From assembly GCA_037976565.1 (NCBI GenBank), contig CP137671.1:26049813-26113812 (forward strand): a stretch of 64,000 nucleotides of DNA, given 5' to 3'. Below, piece after piece: positions 22,501 through 31,326 of the stretch. The notes beneath the pieces are model-generated. The model made no database searches, was not told where the DNA came from, and worked only from the letters and a program-made list of their open reading frames with translations. How positions within the stretch are numbered: the stretch's first letter is position 1; each line of letters starts with the position of its first letter. The stretch comes from Mesocentrotus franciscanus (Eukaryota > Echinodermata > Echinoidea > Camarodonta > Strongylocentrotidae). The position numbers and the translations under genes are program-made.

Positions 22501-22946
22501 TAGAGGACCCGGCAATTCCGTGCATTTCCGGGTTTCCGACTTCGAGATTTTGGTGGAGTTTACTCGCATAAATTAACTATTCTGAACTTGTTTTGTCGGT
22601 TAAACGCCATTTAGTGTTATTTTGGGGGTTAAAAGCTTTCTATTGGTGTGATTATCTCAATATTTGGGATTATCCTAGAATTTCACCTTTAAGCATATGA
22701 TCGACGGTGATTGATGTAGTCATGATGGATGTTGGATATGTACTTGTACGCTTTGTTTGTATACAGTTTGTTGCACTTGATTGTAATTTTAATTTTGAAT
22801 TCACTTTCTGAGGAATTACAGATATATATATATATATATATACATATATACATATCACAACTGAAGCCTTATTCAAAATATTCTTGTAGGCTGAAGGACG
22901 CTTTCCAAGAAGCAGCTGATCATCTCTTATTCGTTGGTGAAGGCGG
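10405..22946 (+). CDS. SAMHD1-like HD-domain protein, six exons, partial, catalytic HD motif lost
   Basis: Six exons (10405-10565, 11422-11611, 12848-12991, 13562-13768, 14249-14340, 22890-22946; 851 nt, about 283 codons) join in phase with canonical GT/AG sites and no stop. The product aligns, from my memory of the human protein, with SAMHD1 from V117 onward. SAMHD1 is a GTP-activated dNTP triphosphohydrolase with an HD metal centre that limits dNTP pools and retroelement copying. Kept here: D137, Q142, R145, Q149 and L150 equivalents in 'DTPEFQRLRFIKQLG', R164 and H167 in 'TRFEHSIG', and D311, K312, Y315, D319 and H321 in 'DVDKWDYLAQDTHYLG'. Lost: H206 and D207 read R and Y, and H215 reads D ('CRYLGHFPFSD'). 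The SAM domain and the C-terminal half are not found in the window. The family call is firm. Whether this is a pseudoenzyme gene, a decaying copy or an incompletely assembled gene is open. Confidence 0.9.
10566..11421 (+). other. Intron 1 of the SAMHD1-like gene
   Basis: 856 bp, AT-rich. A 'gggcatagtgttgg' phrase repeats several times near 10950-11000. No inserted element is recognised. Confidence 0.7.
11422..11611 (+). CDS. SAMHD1-like exon carrying the degenerate HD motif
   Basis: The acceptor is 'caatgcag' and the donor 'gtgagt'. The first base completes the glycine codon split by the preceding intron. The encoded 63 residues run from 'VSHLGGKLA' to 'GKKWK' and match human 'VGYLAGCLV' to the 'VKW' end. 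The HD signature CHDLGHGPFSH reads CRYLGHFPFSD. Against the likely ancestral codons, His to Arg (CAT to CGT), Asp to Tyr (GAC to TAC) and His to Asp (CAT to GAT) each need one base change, while Gly to Phe needs two. The reading frame is intact, so this is substitution rather than frameshift decay. Confidence 0.9.
11628..11850 (+). mobile_element. tRNA-derived SINE, second family
   Basis: The head reads 'gatggctcagtggtagagc' (A-box-like) and 'gttcgaaacc' (B-box-like) at tRNA spacing. The sequence continues into a non-tRNA body with 'gaggttttggccgtcggtcc'. It cannot fold as a complete tRNA cloverleaf at the acceptor end, so it is a SINE rather than a tRNA gene. It starts 16 bp after the second SAMHD1-like exon, right at the intron donor side. 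Confidence 0.65.
11851..12847 (+). other. Rest of intron 2 of the SAMHD1-like gene
   Basis: AT-rich with (ATT)n/(AAT)n near 12250-12282 and a short hairpin ('tacccggatgac'/'gtcatccggga') near 12093-12140. No coding sequence until the exon at 12848. Confidence 0.6.
12848..12991 (+). CDS. SAMHD1-like exon (helical HD-core segment)
   Basis: The acceptor is 'ctttgcag' and the donor 'gtataa'; both ends are phase 0 and the exon has 48 codons. It starts HEKQSVIML, equivalent to human HEQGSVMMF, and ends GVKKDEEM, near the human GPLESPVEDS loop. The H of the leading HE pair, equivalent to human H233, is retained. The flanking ORF start inside the upstream intron is not the real start. Confidence 0.88.
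12992..13561 (+). other. Intron 3 with (GA)n, G-run and CT-rich tract
   Basis: Holds (GA)n at 13013-13029 followed by ten Gs, and a long 'ctgtctctctct' tract at 13400-13525 that ends shortly before the acceptor and may serve as an extended polypyrimidine tract. The long shadow frames here come from the CT repeat. Confidence 0.7.
13562..13768 (+). CDS. SAMHD1-like exon (fourth metal ligand, substrate contacts)
   Basis: The acceptor is 'acgcatcag' after a long CT-rich tract and the donor 'gtatac'; both ends are phase 0 and the exon has 69 codons. It encodes 'NKFCLYQIVNNSVNRVDVDKW' in two overlapping pieces equivalent to human 'KSFLYEIV' and 'IDVDKWDYFARD'. The residues equivalent to D309, D311, K312, Y315, D319 and H321 are all present; human H322 is Y. 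The last residues are 'CFRDK', as in human 'CARDK'. Confidence 0.92.
14249..14340 (+). CDS. SAMHD1-like exon
   Basis: The acceptor is 'tgttttag' and the donor 'gtaatc'; it starts in phase 0 and ends in phase 2. It encodes VASDLNHMFLTRRRLHYT and SYQHRVSKIITN, matching human EVGNLYDMFHTRNSLHRR and AYQHKVGNIIDT. The equivalents of human R333 and R352 appear to be R and R. A stop seen on direct reading (ATG TAA) lies in the intron and is removed by the donor used here. Confidence 0.9.
15628..16157. mobile_element. 530-bp near-perfect hairpin element with 8-bp target duplication
   Basis: Two arms of about 260 bp are inverted copies around a loop of about 10-12 bases near 15886-15899 ('accgtcggtcgg' inner stem). 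The outer ends are 'ggcgcttgttcagaa' and its reverse complement. 'gatcaatg' flanks it exactly (15620-15627, 16158-16165). Mirror-image open frames on both strands are a product of the palindrome. GG-starting ends with 8-bp duplications fit Merlin-like elements; hAT and P also make 8-bp sites. It is nested in the 5.3-kb element and therefore younger. Confidence 0.9.
16384..16407. repeat. (CAA)n microsatellite
   Basis: About seven CAA units within the 5.3-kb element. Confidence 0.85.
17630..18120 (+). pseudogene. CR1/Jockey-group LINE 3' fragment
   Basis: Across several frames the + strand shows 'LDKIQRRG', 'VTMG', 'RTSSVTEMMTTL', 'SRLGMVHKIVNGL' and 'LPGNVVHADS', the familiar RT C-terminal order (QRRAARW..DYRRTSSVT..L, then LP..VV). 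Frameshifts and stops break it. It ends in a (GAA)n run at about 18121-18176, a plausible 3' tail. It is nested in the 5.3-kb element. Confidence 0.65.
18121..18180. repeat. (GAA)n tract
   Basis: About seventeen GAA-type units directly after the LINE fragment. Confidence 0.9.
18350..18545. repeat. (AAT)n-rich tracts
   Basis: Two AAT/ATA tracts flank about 110 bp of ordinary sequence. Long minus-strand open frames here are low complexity and not genes. Confidence 0.8.
19978..20285. mobile_element. MITE of about 310 bp with about 55-bp TIRs
   Basis: The left arm 'aagggacagggtcaacagag' and the reversed right arm 'aagggccagggtcaacagag' continue with 'aaaagttgcaaaatgcac' and 'aaaggttgcaaaatgcac'. 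The flanking duplication is not clear. No coding capacity. It lies in the SAMHD1-like intron, outside the 5.3-kb element. Confidence 0.7.
21332..21589 (+). CDS. Unrecognised short ORF inside the TTAA element
   Basis: 85 codons beginning MIMAGEFDQNEFCMDFEEF, rich in Glu, Asp, Lys and Ser, ending in a Gly/Ser stretch. An overlapping frame of the same region is even more acidic (EDDGSWEDAGTSGGEDD). No domain is recognised. A CpG-rich upstream stretch (21180-21310) could be a promoter. It could be the first exon of a host-derived or element-encoded protein; no downstream partner exon is visible. Confidence 0.3.
   Translation: MIMAGEFDQNEFCMDFEEFMEKDDESNEGKRDDIVQTRMMEVGRTQVQVGEKTIEKSESKEMSTFLQPGPGSSGSSTKISVSFVR
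21822..21969. repeat. Hairpin, 59-bp arms, inside the TTAA element
   Basis: Arms at 21822-21880 and 21911-21969 match except for about four bases, with the core 'gcagccgtattttaaactgt'. The 30-bp loop itself contains a palindromic 'atgacgtcat'. Confidence 0.85.
22817..22856. repeat. (TA)n microsatellite by the last SAMHD1-like exon
   Basis: A 'tatatatatatatatata' run ends about 35 bp before the acceptor of the exon at 22890. Confidence 0.9.
22890..22946 (+). CDS. SAMHD1-like exon, last one seen
   Basis: The acceptor is 'ttcttgtag' and the donor 'gtaagt'. The first base completes the Met codon split by the 8.5-kb intron. It encodes LKDAFQEAADHLLFVGEGG, matching human ITDAFLKADDYIEITGAGG. It ends phase 2 after the paired glycines, where the human exon also ends. 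The following exon (human KKYRIS onward) was looked for downstream by eye and not found. Confidence 0.88.
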
Positions 22947-24018
22947 GTAAGTTCATAACGTATTATGCGCTATACAAGAACCGAACTCTTATTATTATGT
23001 AATTCCGTGTTATGGATGTAAAAAAGAGTAAATTGGAAAATGTTGCCGTCGTTGAATGTGGGTCGTATGCGATCATGTAATTAATCAACTGGTTAACTGG
23101 ATTTTAACAGTCTGGCTCCTGTACCATACTTTCATAAATTTGTTTTGCATTTGCATATGAAACTGNNNNNNNNNNNNNNNNNNNNNNNAAATGTTGCTGT
23201 CAGTTCTATCGAAATCGGTTTAAAAAATGAAGAAAACACAATCAGGAAAATGTATATAAAAAACTGATAAACTGGTATTGAGGATTGAACAATTTCACTA
23301 GAAAAGTATATGTATGATATTGTTTAACAATATATATAAATGATCAACAACCCCACAAGAATAAGATTGTAGAAAATGAATAAAGTCAGTGTATTTTACT
23401 GCGATTTTTGTCAGTTTATAATTTTGTTCAACTGCCTGGCAATTGTCAAAAAAGGCAAAAGCGCGATGTCGTAACACACGCTTTTTATAATCTTATGCTA
23501 TGTATCTAGCACGTTGGTGGCGTTTGTAGAATACTACCACAACGCATTAAAAGTAGCTATGAACATTACCATTAACATTCGGTGGGAAGTACACATTTGA
23601 CATTTTTGTTATTGTTGATAAATCAAAATTGAATTCTGCACATTTAAAAGTTGAAATATGTAAAAATAATATTTAGAGGAAATTTCATGGCATTCACATT
23701 TCTTCACTTAATATTCATAGAATAACAGTTTATTCTTCATTTATTTATATGTTAATTCATTTCAGTTTTATGCCTACAGGACAGTATCTCTTCCACAGAG
23801 CGCTGCTTTCACATAAATCGTGCAAAACATATTTCACATTTAAAAAAGAAAATATGTACAAAGATCTACAAAACAAACACAACATATGTAAATCCATCAA
23901 AAATCCATTCTTTAAATGTGTAAAAAGAGGGAACACAATAAGTATAAAACACATCTGAGAGAATAGGTGACATGAATACTGAATGATAAGTACTTTCCAG
24001 TTTCAAATGTGTTTACAA
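22947..24018. other. Stretch after the last SAMHD1-like exon
   Basis: Contains a 23-N gap at 23166-23188, otherwise AT-rich intronic sequence. The next expected SAMHD1 exon is not seen. Confidence 0.6.
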
Positions 24019-25874
24019 TTTGTACAGCTTATATAGGACTATAAGATCCCGGGTATGAGATCTATGTGTATTGTTCATAATTGTATTCATAACTAGTTTT
24101 TCCATACCAAGCATTCCAAATAACGTCCTATGACAAAATATGTTGCGGACACGGACAGGGCTGTTGAACTTTTAACTGATACACGCGTTTTTAATGGCCA
24201 TAATTTTCCCAAAAAACAAATTACTAAAATTTCATAGCGGATATTTGCACGGCTAGCATCCCCTGGAGAACTCAAATTTTGTCTTTCAACGGCTGATCTA
24301 GGGGTGGGAATATAATTGCTGGAGTAATTACCCCAGAAAATCACAATCTAGTATAATTTAAAGTATACATATGATACATAAAATTGTGCCCCCTCCATGG
24401 CAGATGTTTGCATTATAAAAAGGCATCTGAAAGATGTGATTAGTTTTTGGTTGTTTTTGTTTTTTTGCTTTGTATTTTAAACCTTTAAACTTTTAAGCTC
24501 ACCAATGAGTCCTGGATGCGCAAATTTTTATGAACAGTGTCCAACGGAATCTCATTTTATTTATCATATGACATCGGGTAAAAATATGAATGATATTAAT
24601 GATATGTGATTTAATAAAATTACAACTTTAGCCTTTGTTCTTAAATAGTGTGATATGACATTTATATCATCATGATTTGAAGGAGGATTATTTAGATTTT
24701 ACAGTGATCAATCAGCCGCATGGGAAAGAATTTTCTCCAATATCCTCATGATAAAAACAATTATAACAAATTAGGTAATGATCAATATTTACATCAATAT
24801 TGGTATAAAGCTGTAAAATACATTTTACGTAACTTGATGCATAGTCTGGTGTCTCTTATAAATGAAGTAGATGCGAATAACATAAACTTCGCATGTCTAG
24901 GCAGAAGTAAAAGGGATAATAATAATAATGATAATAATAATGATCGTAAAAATGATAATAAAAAAATAAAAATAATAATGATAATGATAATGATAATTAT
25001 AATGGTATATTGATTAAACATACATTCATGTTTCGCAACCGTGAAGCTGAATTAAAATTTTGTTTAAATAAAAACTAAATGCATGCAAGAAAATAAACAC
25101 ACCACTGAGACTGATGAGAACGCATGGCCCCTTTGCCATTGAAAATTCTTCACCTTTTGTGTATCCCCAATTTCAGAAATTGATCCTCACAAACCGTCCA
25201 TGTTGAGTGTTGCAAGGCATTTTAAAAAGGCTGAAATTCAAAGGAAAATATTAAAGGTAAAGACCAGTTTTGGAAACGCCCCTCTCTCAAAAAAATGAAA
25301 TGGAAGCTCTCATTACCAATCATGTTAAAGAATATGTTTTTACTAATACGTGATGATACAAATTTTGCCGGGAAAGTCGGGAAACCGCCTATTAATTGAT
25401 ATATTTGGTAAATTATTATATCTATTGGGACCAAATAGATATCGCGCACGTGGTCGCGTAGTCCCATATACATCTTTCTGTGTAAAGTGCTTGTAACTTT
25501 ACCAAGACTGGGCCAAATTTCTTATCATTTTGATGATTCCAGAACCTTGCAGTACACACCAATACTTATATGCTAGATGATCAACGTTTTCTGATCGATT
25601 CCATAACGTTTCTTACACAATGTAAGCGCATGACCAGAACTGGTCTTTATCTTTAAGAGCACCACAATGAATAGAGAGCATAACACATATTCGTTAACAA
25701 TGATTTTGTTTGGGGACAACAGAAGCGGGGAGACGCTTTCAAAATATCTTTTGGACTTTGGATCTTTGCATGCAGGGTTCATCATGTTTCCTTGTGTTCG
25801 AGGAAAACAAAAATGAATAACTGTACTATAACATACACCACGCATCAAATGCATTGCCCCCTTTCGCGTTTGCT
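24019..25874. repeat. Direct 1.5-kb duplication, copy 1 (with MITE inserted)
   Basis: Begins 'tttgtacagcttatatagga' and ends 'ccccctttcgcgtttgc'. It is nearly identical to 31327-32801 apart from a few substitutions, AAT-repeat length and the 398-bp MITE. The open frame starting MGKNFLQYPHDKNNYNKLG is present in both copies but runs into an (AAT)n tract and is not recognised. The copy is not LTR-like: no TG..CA ends and no gag-pol between copies. Confidence 0.9.
25255..25652. mobile_element. TTAA MITE family 1, copy 1 (398 bp)
   Basis: The ends are 'aggtaaagaccagttttgg' and, reversed, 'agataaagaccagttctgg', with TTAA on each side (25251-25254, 25653-25656). The homologous position in the duplicated block at 32580 has one TTAA and nothing else, which proves the exact boundaries and the target duplication. 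No coding capacity. Kolobok- or piggyBac-type mobilisation is inferred from TTAA. Confidence 0.95.
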
Positions 25875-26489
25875 GTTCCCTAATCCTTGTCAGATTTTTG
25901 ACTTATTCCATCATGTACTCAACTCATTATCAGAATTTTGTTTTGGCTTTGGATCTTTGTTTGCATGCGACTCCTAGGCGTAGCTACAGGGGGCTTGGGG
26001 CTACCCCTCCCCCAATCGAGTGATAAAAACTATCAAAAGAAAGACGCGAGAACAGAGAGAAAGGAAACGGGAGAAAGGAAAAAGAGGATAAAATGAGATG
26101 TCTGCACCACGTCCTACACCTCCCACCAGCCTTGTAAATTTGTATTTCATTTCCAGAGTTAGATTTTATGCCCCCCGTAATTCTAGTGCCCCTTTAATGG
26201 GTCTACTCACGCTACGCCACGGATTCCACTGCTCAGCATTTGTCACGTATCCTTGTGTTCGAGGATAAAAAAGTAATTTTTTCCATACCACCACTTTACA
26301 AATGCTTTGCCTTTCACATACTAATTTTTTACTCTTATCCTTGCCAAACAATTATAATAATAATAGTAGTAATAATAATAATAATGATAATAATGATATT
26401 AATGCTAATGCTAATAATGATAATAGTAATAATATTGCTTATATTGCTAATAATGAGTTCTTGTTTAACACTCGTGTCTGTCTAACTTG
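25875..26489. other. Stretch with AAT repeat and diverged duplicate fragment
   Basis: 26240-26320 resembles the end of the 1.5-kb duplicated block ('ccttgtgttcgagga'). (AAT)n-like sequence at 26352-26450 produces shadow frames. No gene. Confidence 0.6.
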
Positions 26490-26660
26490 ACACTCCTGAC
26501 GTTCCACACTTATTACCCCGGCTTCAGCATGGCTGCCATTATGCAATTACCTCATCCAGGTCGAGTTTGGCAAATATAGATACATAATCTTGGCAAAGGA
26601 CATTAGTGCCGCGGCGGGACCCGTCCGGTGACATATCCACCAGACCACGACATCACTACA
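26490..26660 (-). mobile_element. tRNA-derived SINE, reversed, truncated
   Basis: The reverse strand carries 'gtggtctggtggatatgtca' and 'gccgcggcactaatgtcctt' and later 'gccggggtaataagtg', the same family as 4466-4800. The B box is damaged and the tail is missing. Confidence 0.65.
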
Positions 26661-26771
26661 AGGTTCCTGATGTACTCAACTCAATATATTTTGTTTAATG
26701 TAGCTGGTACTCTCAGTAACTTTCGCCCTCCGCGACAACAATTCGGCTACCTATTCCATAACCTCCTCATC

Positions 26772-27130
26772 TAATAATAATAATAAGCCATTCTTATATA
26801 GCGCATATCACAAAAATAATTTTAAGTCCCTATGCGCTCAGAAAGAAAAGAAAAGAAGGGATAATAGCAAACATGAGGAAAGAGAAAGAATAACTGCTTT
26901 GGCATATTACATTGTACTATTTTAACAAACAAAAGAAATGTGTCTTTAAGAGACTCTTAACATTTTCTACTGTATCTACCTGCTTAAGATAATTAGGTAA
27001 TTTATTCCATAACTCTGCAGCTGCCAGTTGAAAGGATCTCGCACCATAGTAATTTGTTGATATTGAGGGAGGAACTAACAAGGATTTTGACTGAGAGCGA
27101 AGGTTTCTTGCCGGGCAATCTAATCATTAA
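26772..27130 (-). pseudogene. L2-like LINE 3' end with the SINE-shared tail
   Basis: The minus strand reads 'SQSKSLLVPPSISTN', 'YGARSFQLAAAELWNKLPNY' and 'LKQVDTVENVKSLLKTHFFC' in one frame, the C-terminal signature of L2/CR1-type reverse transcriptases (AAxLWNxLP...ESFKxxLKTHLF). The 3' untranslated region ends 'tgcgctatataagaatgg' and then (TTA)n, identical in type to the tail of the tRNA-headed SINEs in this window. It is 5' truncated. Confidence 0.85.
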
Positions 27131-28075
27131 CCATACCACAGGCTTTCATACATGTATTTAGTCCCATTCTTTATCTTCATACTTTACAATTTCTATGCCC
27201 TCTCATCATACCAATAGAGGCAGTGATTCAGTATCATTATGTATTCCTCGTTACGGTCACACATAGACGCTGCTTCTGCTACGATGGAAAAGTGGCCGAG
27301 AGCGTGGCCAATCGGGGCCAATCGTGGGCCAAACGTGGGAGGATCTCCATGAACTTGGTTCGGTCGGGGTGGGATCTCCTAGGTCGGGAAGCTGCATGCT
27401 CTCCCCACGCTTATTTTGAACGTGCACAAAATGAGCGTAGCCGGTTCGTGGCCAACAAAAAGCGGGGCAAAGTCTTATTAAGAACGTAGTGGGAACGCCA
27501 TTATCGTACAAGCAGCGTGGTAGCATCGTGGTGAGATGTCTGTGTAAAAATCTCGTAATAAAAACGCAGCACCGTCGGCAACTATTTTGAGCCGCTTTAG
27601 GCCGTTCATCTTCGAAGATGGGAAGAACTGAAGAAATGCTTGAACACCCACTATTAACTAGAAAAAACACATTTAAGTATGACATGCTATCTTATTCAGT
27701 GTATTGTATAATCAGTTATGTAGTTATCATGCTACACTAATTTCACAACATATGTTTCACAATAGTCTCAAACAAACATCACATTGCCACAAAAGGCTAT
27801 ACACGGCGCTCGCGGGGGAGGTGGGAATTCCCAATCGCAACTGACATTTCGCAATACCGCGGAAAGCTGAAAATTACATATATGTTTCCAACTGGGTTTT
27901 TGCATGCGTGTAATAACATAAATCATATTTAGATTTTGTTCATATGTATGCCTGCAGATCAAATCCAATTATCAAACATGAAACATCTTCAAATGAATGT
28001 ACGTCAAAGAATGTTGAGTGGAAAGTCAGAAAGCTGACCACTGAACCTAATGGCATTTCTCTCTCCATATATATT
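27131..28075. other. Stretch without recognised genes
   Basis: 27257-27620 is more GC-rich and has a 142-codon minus-strand open frame (27257-27685) that I do not recognise. Word repetition ('gtggccgagagcgtggccaa', 'aatcgtgggcc') suggests a transposon piece rather than a gene. Confidence 0.5.
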
Positions 28076-28131
28076 TCATGAAAATCACATCCGGACCGTC
28101 AGGCATCAAGGAAACAGTTTGAGAACCCCTG
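28076..28131. mobile_element. hAT-type 3' terminus
   Basis: The segment ends 'cagtttgagaacccctg', the mirror of the 'caggggttctcaaact' terminus widespread among hAT (Charlie-like) elements. The matching opposite end should lie upstream, but I cannot place it. Confidence 0.55.
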
Positions 28132-28291
28132 CCTTAGAAGTTAATTCAGTCTTTAGCTCGTAGCTCAGCTCGGCTTAGAAGTACACATATCAAGAAGATG
28201 TCATATCTCAGTTCCAAGTTTGACAGAAATAGGCATATCTAGGTGCATTTCCATTACTGATGTGGGAGAAGATCTTGGCAAGTTCGTAAGG

Positions 28292-28345
28292 TAGGGGTTC
28301 TCAAACTTTGTCCTTGACGGTTCGGATGTGATTGTCATAAAAGCT
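28292..28345. mobile_element. hAT-type 5' terminus
   Basis: Begins 'taggggttctcaaacttt' and continues 'gacggttcggatgtgatt', the inverted partner of 28076-28131. The two termini face away from each other across 160 bp, so they are not the two ends of one small element. Confidence 0.55.
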
Positions 28346-28524
28346 AAAGGGTCCGGCCATAACATGGGATGCCACTTCCGGTCATTCGTATATGTTCAAT
28401 GAAGTAGAACAACTAACGTTACTATTTATTGCTGGAAAGTCGGACACGACTCAAACCTTGCTCAATTTCGATTCAGACTCAGACAATCTACTCCTTAAAG
28501 TAAATTAACAAGACATTTTATGGT

Positions 28525-28735
28525 GAAAGTAAAAGAGGGCACTTATCTAAAGGAAAAAAGGCACTTATTAGAAAAGAAAAGGAGCACGTGTCAAAATAAA
28601 GATAGGAAATTTCAGAGATAAGAAGGGCTCTTATTACAAAGTTAAAGGGCACCTCTTACATTCGAATAAGGGCACTCACCGGAGATGAAAAGGGGCACTT
28701 ATAAGAATGATAATGGGGCACTTATTGAAGCGAAC
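28525..28735. repeat. GGGCACTTATC minisatellite, locus 1
   Basis: About eight imperfect 26-30-bp units with core 'aaaggggcacttatcagaa'. The same unit family is found at 35150-36390 (reverse orientation), 54660-54905 and 56335-57645. Confidence 0.85.
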
Positions 28736-28989
28736 CGTACCGTACCCGACCGCCCCAGAAGCATGCCACAGGGCAGGGGCGGATCCAGCCGGCGGCAGGA
28801 GGGGGGCAATTCGTGTTTTTTTGCTTATGCGTGAGAAAATATAGCGGCCGGCAGCCGGTGTATAAGCGGGGGGGGGCGGGCCCGTCGGCCCCCCGGTTTA
28901 CAGCGTACCGTACCTGAAGTGATCGAGCGCGCAAAATTGCAAAAGTTGTACACATATTCAGAAATTCACACAGAGAATACGATGGGATC

Positions 28990-30720
28990 TGCCGGTTCTA
29001 GGACAATTACCACCTGGACAATCGCCCCCTGGGCAATCATCCCCGGCAAATTACCAACGGGACAATTACCGCCCCAAAGACAATAACCCCTGAAAATTAC
29101 CCCGGAATATTACCCCCAAGGACAACCACCCCCGAGGACAATTACCCCCCGGAAAATACCCCAGGAAAATTACCTACCCCGAGGACAATTGCCACCGCGG
29201 ATAATTACCCCCGCTTAATATTACTTATTGTCCTCGGGGTGGTTGTCCTGGTTGTCCGAGGGTGTTTATGGTCCATGGGGTGATTTTAAGGGGTAATTGT
29301 CCCAGGATGTGATTGTCCACGTATCAGGAAAATTACCCCTGGAAAATCACCCCGGAAATTACCCCAAGGACAATTACCCCGAGGACAACTCTCCCCAGGA
29401 CAATTACCCCCTCCCGGAAAATTACCCCCGAGGATAATGAACCCCCAGGACAATTACCCCCGAGGACTACCGTGATTCAATAGCATAAGACGATCTTGAG
29501 AGATGGTGTCAAGGCTACGAGCCCATAAAATCCCATGCATAGACCAACATTCGTTGAAACACTTGCACGTTATCTTCCTCATTACAACACATTTTCATTT
29601 AATTATAATTTATACAACACTAGTGCGGTTGCTGTTTTCCACGAAGGATGTAAGTTTTAGGTATGCATGTCCAGCGCGTCTCAAAAAGCATGGAAATACA
29701 TTTCTCTGGAGCAGTATTATTTCAACCTTTTGTTAGTCACGGTACCCTCTTAAGAAATGAAAAGTTTTTCCCAATCCCAAATTCTTCACAGACTTTTTAT
29801 TTTGCATCACTCTGGCAGTCGTCAACTGCCATGTACACACGTATTGGCACATTAGTTTCTTAATTTTGCGAACGAGCAAGAAAAAAGGAGAAGACATTTT
29901 CAAAACGGTAAAAATGTATTTTGTAATCAACACACTCGAATAGATTTAAAGTACTGTATGCGGGCACCTCGCCGTCGAATGTACATGGATAAAAGGTGAT
30001 GTATTCGGTTATGAACTTGATACACGAATATGAGGATATTCGGGCTTCTTGTTGCCCTGATTATCATGTTTCTAAATGTAACGAGTGTGGTAACAATGTA
30101 ATTTCGAAATAAAAGATATAACATATATTCGGAGGCCTTGCTGTCAAAATATTCTCATCGTGCGAAGCGAGCAAGGAAGAAAGACACTTTATTATCTTTG
30201 AAATGCTATTTTCGCATGAAATTACATACTCTAACCGTTTCTGATATTTGTTTTTCACAAAATCAACGTTTTCCCCCAAAACTGTTGAAAAACGCAGATC
30301 TGGAGTTACAAAATCAAATGAGATGGATGTACCAGAAAGCGGATATATATTTACTTATAACAAGGCACCATTGTGCCGTACATACCATGTATATAACTTT
30401 TGATTTGGGGGGAATTGTCCTCGGGGTAATTGTCCTCGGGAGGCAATTGTCCTCTGGGGTGGTTGTCCTTGGGGTGTAATTTCCCGGGGTAAGTTTCTGG
30501 GGTTATTGTCCTTGGGGTCAATGACCCGCTGGTAATTTTCAGGGGTGGGGTAACTGTCCTACGGTGTGATTGTCCTCAGGGGTAATTTTCCCAGGGGTAA
30601 TCTGGGGTAATTGTCCTCGGGGAGTGGTTGTCCTTGGGGAGTAATTTTCCGGGGTAATTATTCGGGGTAATTTTCCAGGGTTGATTGTCCAGGGGTAAAT
30701 GTACTGATACGGAATCTGCC
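28990..30720. mobile_element. Foldback-type element with GGACAATTACCCC arms
   Basis: The left arm (28997-29470) is built of 'ggacaattacccccgagg'-type units of about 15-16 bp, with one internal inverted stretch at 29219-29322. The right arm (30405-30720) is the reverse complement ('cctcggggtaattgtcc'). The 930-bp middle has no recognised gene. The ends share 'gtatcagtac'-like sequence. No target duplication is certain. Confidence 0.75.
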
Positions 30721-31326
30721 TAATCGCTATCAAACAGCGATAGGTGCGCAAAATACTCTACATTTGACACGTCGCGTCGTCTCTCCTGACAGTGACAGCT
30801 TGGCCTAGACTTTCGGGCCGGACTGTCTCTGAAAATAAGACACGAAAATTCAACAGTTGATTAACTACTTTCAAATTTGGGTCAGAAGAAAATTCCAACC
30901 TACCACTAACAGTTCTGGACCATATAAGACTTAGAGACCTACAGACTGTAGTACAGCTACAGTGCAGTAAATTTTCATTTCACTTTTCCCCTTTCACGAA
31001 GCTCATTTAGGGAGATAACATAACAAAAGACAATCTTGAGTCTAATGTTAGATTGAACTAGTAAGATAACAAAAGTTGGGCTCTAACGATTAGGGCCTTG
31101 TAAAATTTACATTCCAGGCTGCGTATACATCTAGGTTAGGCCACTTGTCAGCTGGTTAAGTTAATAGATGTAGACCTCTAGACTTGATTTTAGGAAGGGG
31201 ACTAACTTGGCTATAGACTTTTACTACTTATGGGCTTTCTTAGGCCATGACATGGCAAGTTCAACTTGGTGCAAGCACATTTATGAGATAGTACTTCAAG
31301 AATGTGAATGTTTGTCCTTGACTTTA
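30721..31326. other. Stretch without recognised features
   Basis: Ordinary AT-rich sequence; I see nothing in it. Confidence 0.5.

Larger units (their letters stand above)
20750..22688. mobile_element. 1.9-kb element with TTAA target duplication
   Basis: TTAA flanks both ends (20746-20749 and 22689-22692). The ends 'agctcatattctaggacaat' and, reversed, 'aggtgaaattctaggataat' match at about 16 of 20 positions. TTAA sites are made by piggyBac and Kolobok elements; an AG start favours Kolobok-like. It carries one 85-codon frame and an inner hairpin. It ends about 200 bp before the last SAMHD1-like exon. Confidence 0.6.
14341..22889 (+). other. Large transposon-filled SAMHD1-like intron
   Basis: This intron is about five to fifteen times longer than the other four (570-990 bp, with 480 bp for the one between the fourth and fifth exons). 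It contains a 5.3-kb element with 9-bp target duplications, a nested 530-bp hairpin element, a LINE fragment, a roughly 310-bp MITE and a 1.9-kb TTAA element. These account for most of its length. The splice sites on either side remain canonical. Confidence 0.8.

Noticed and set aside
27257..27685. 142-codon minus-strand gene
   Set aside because: It depends on GC-rich, wordy repeat-like sequence, has no recognised domain, and an overlapping frame on the other strand is also open.
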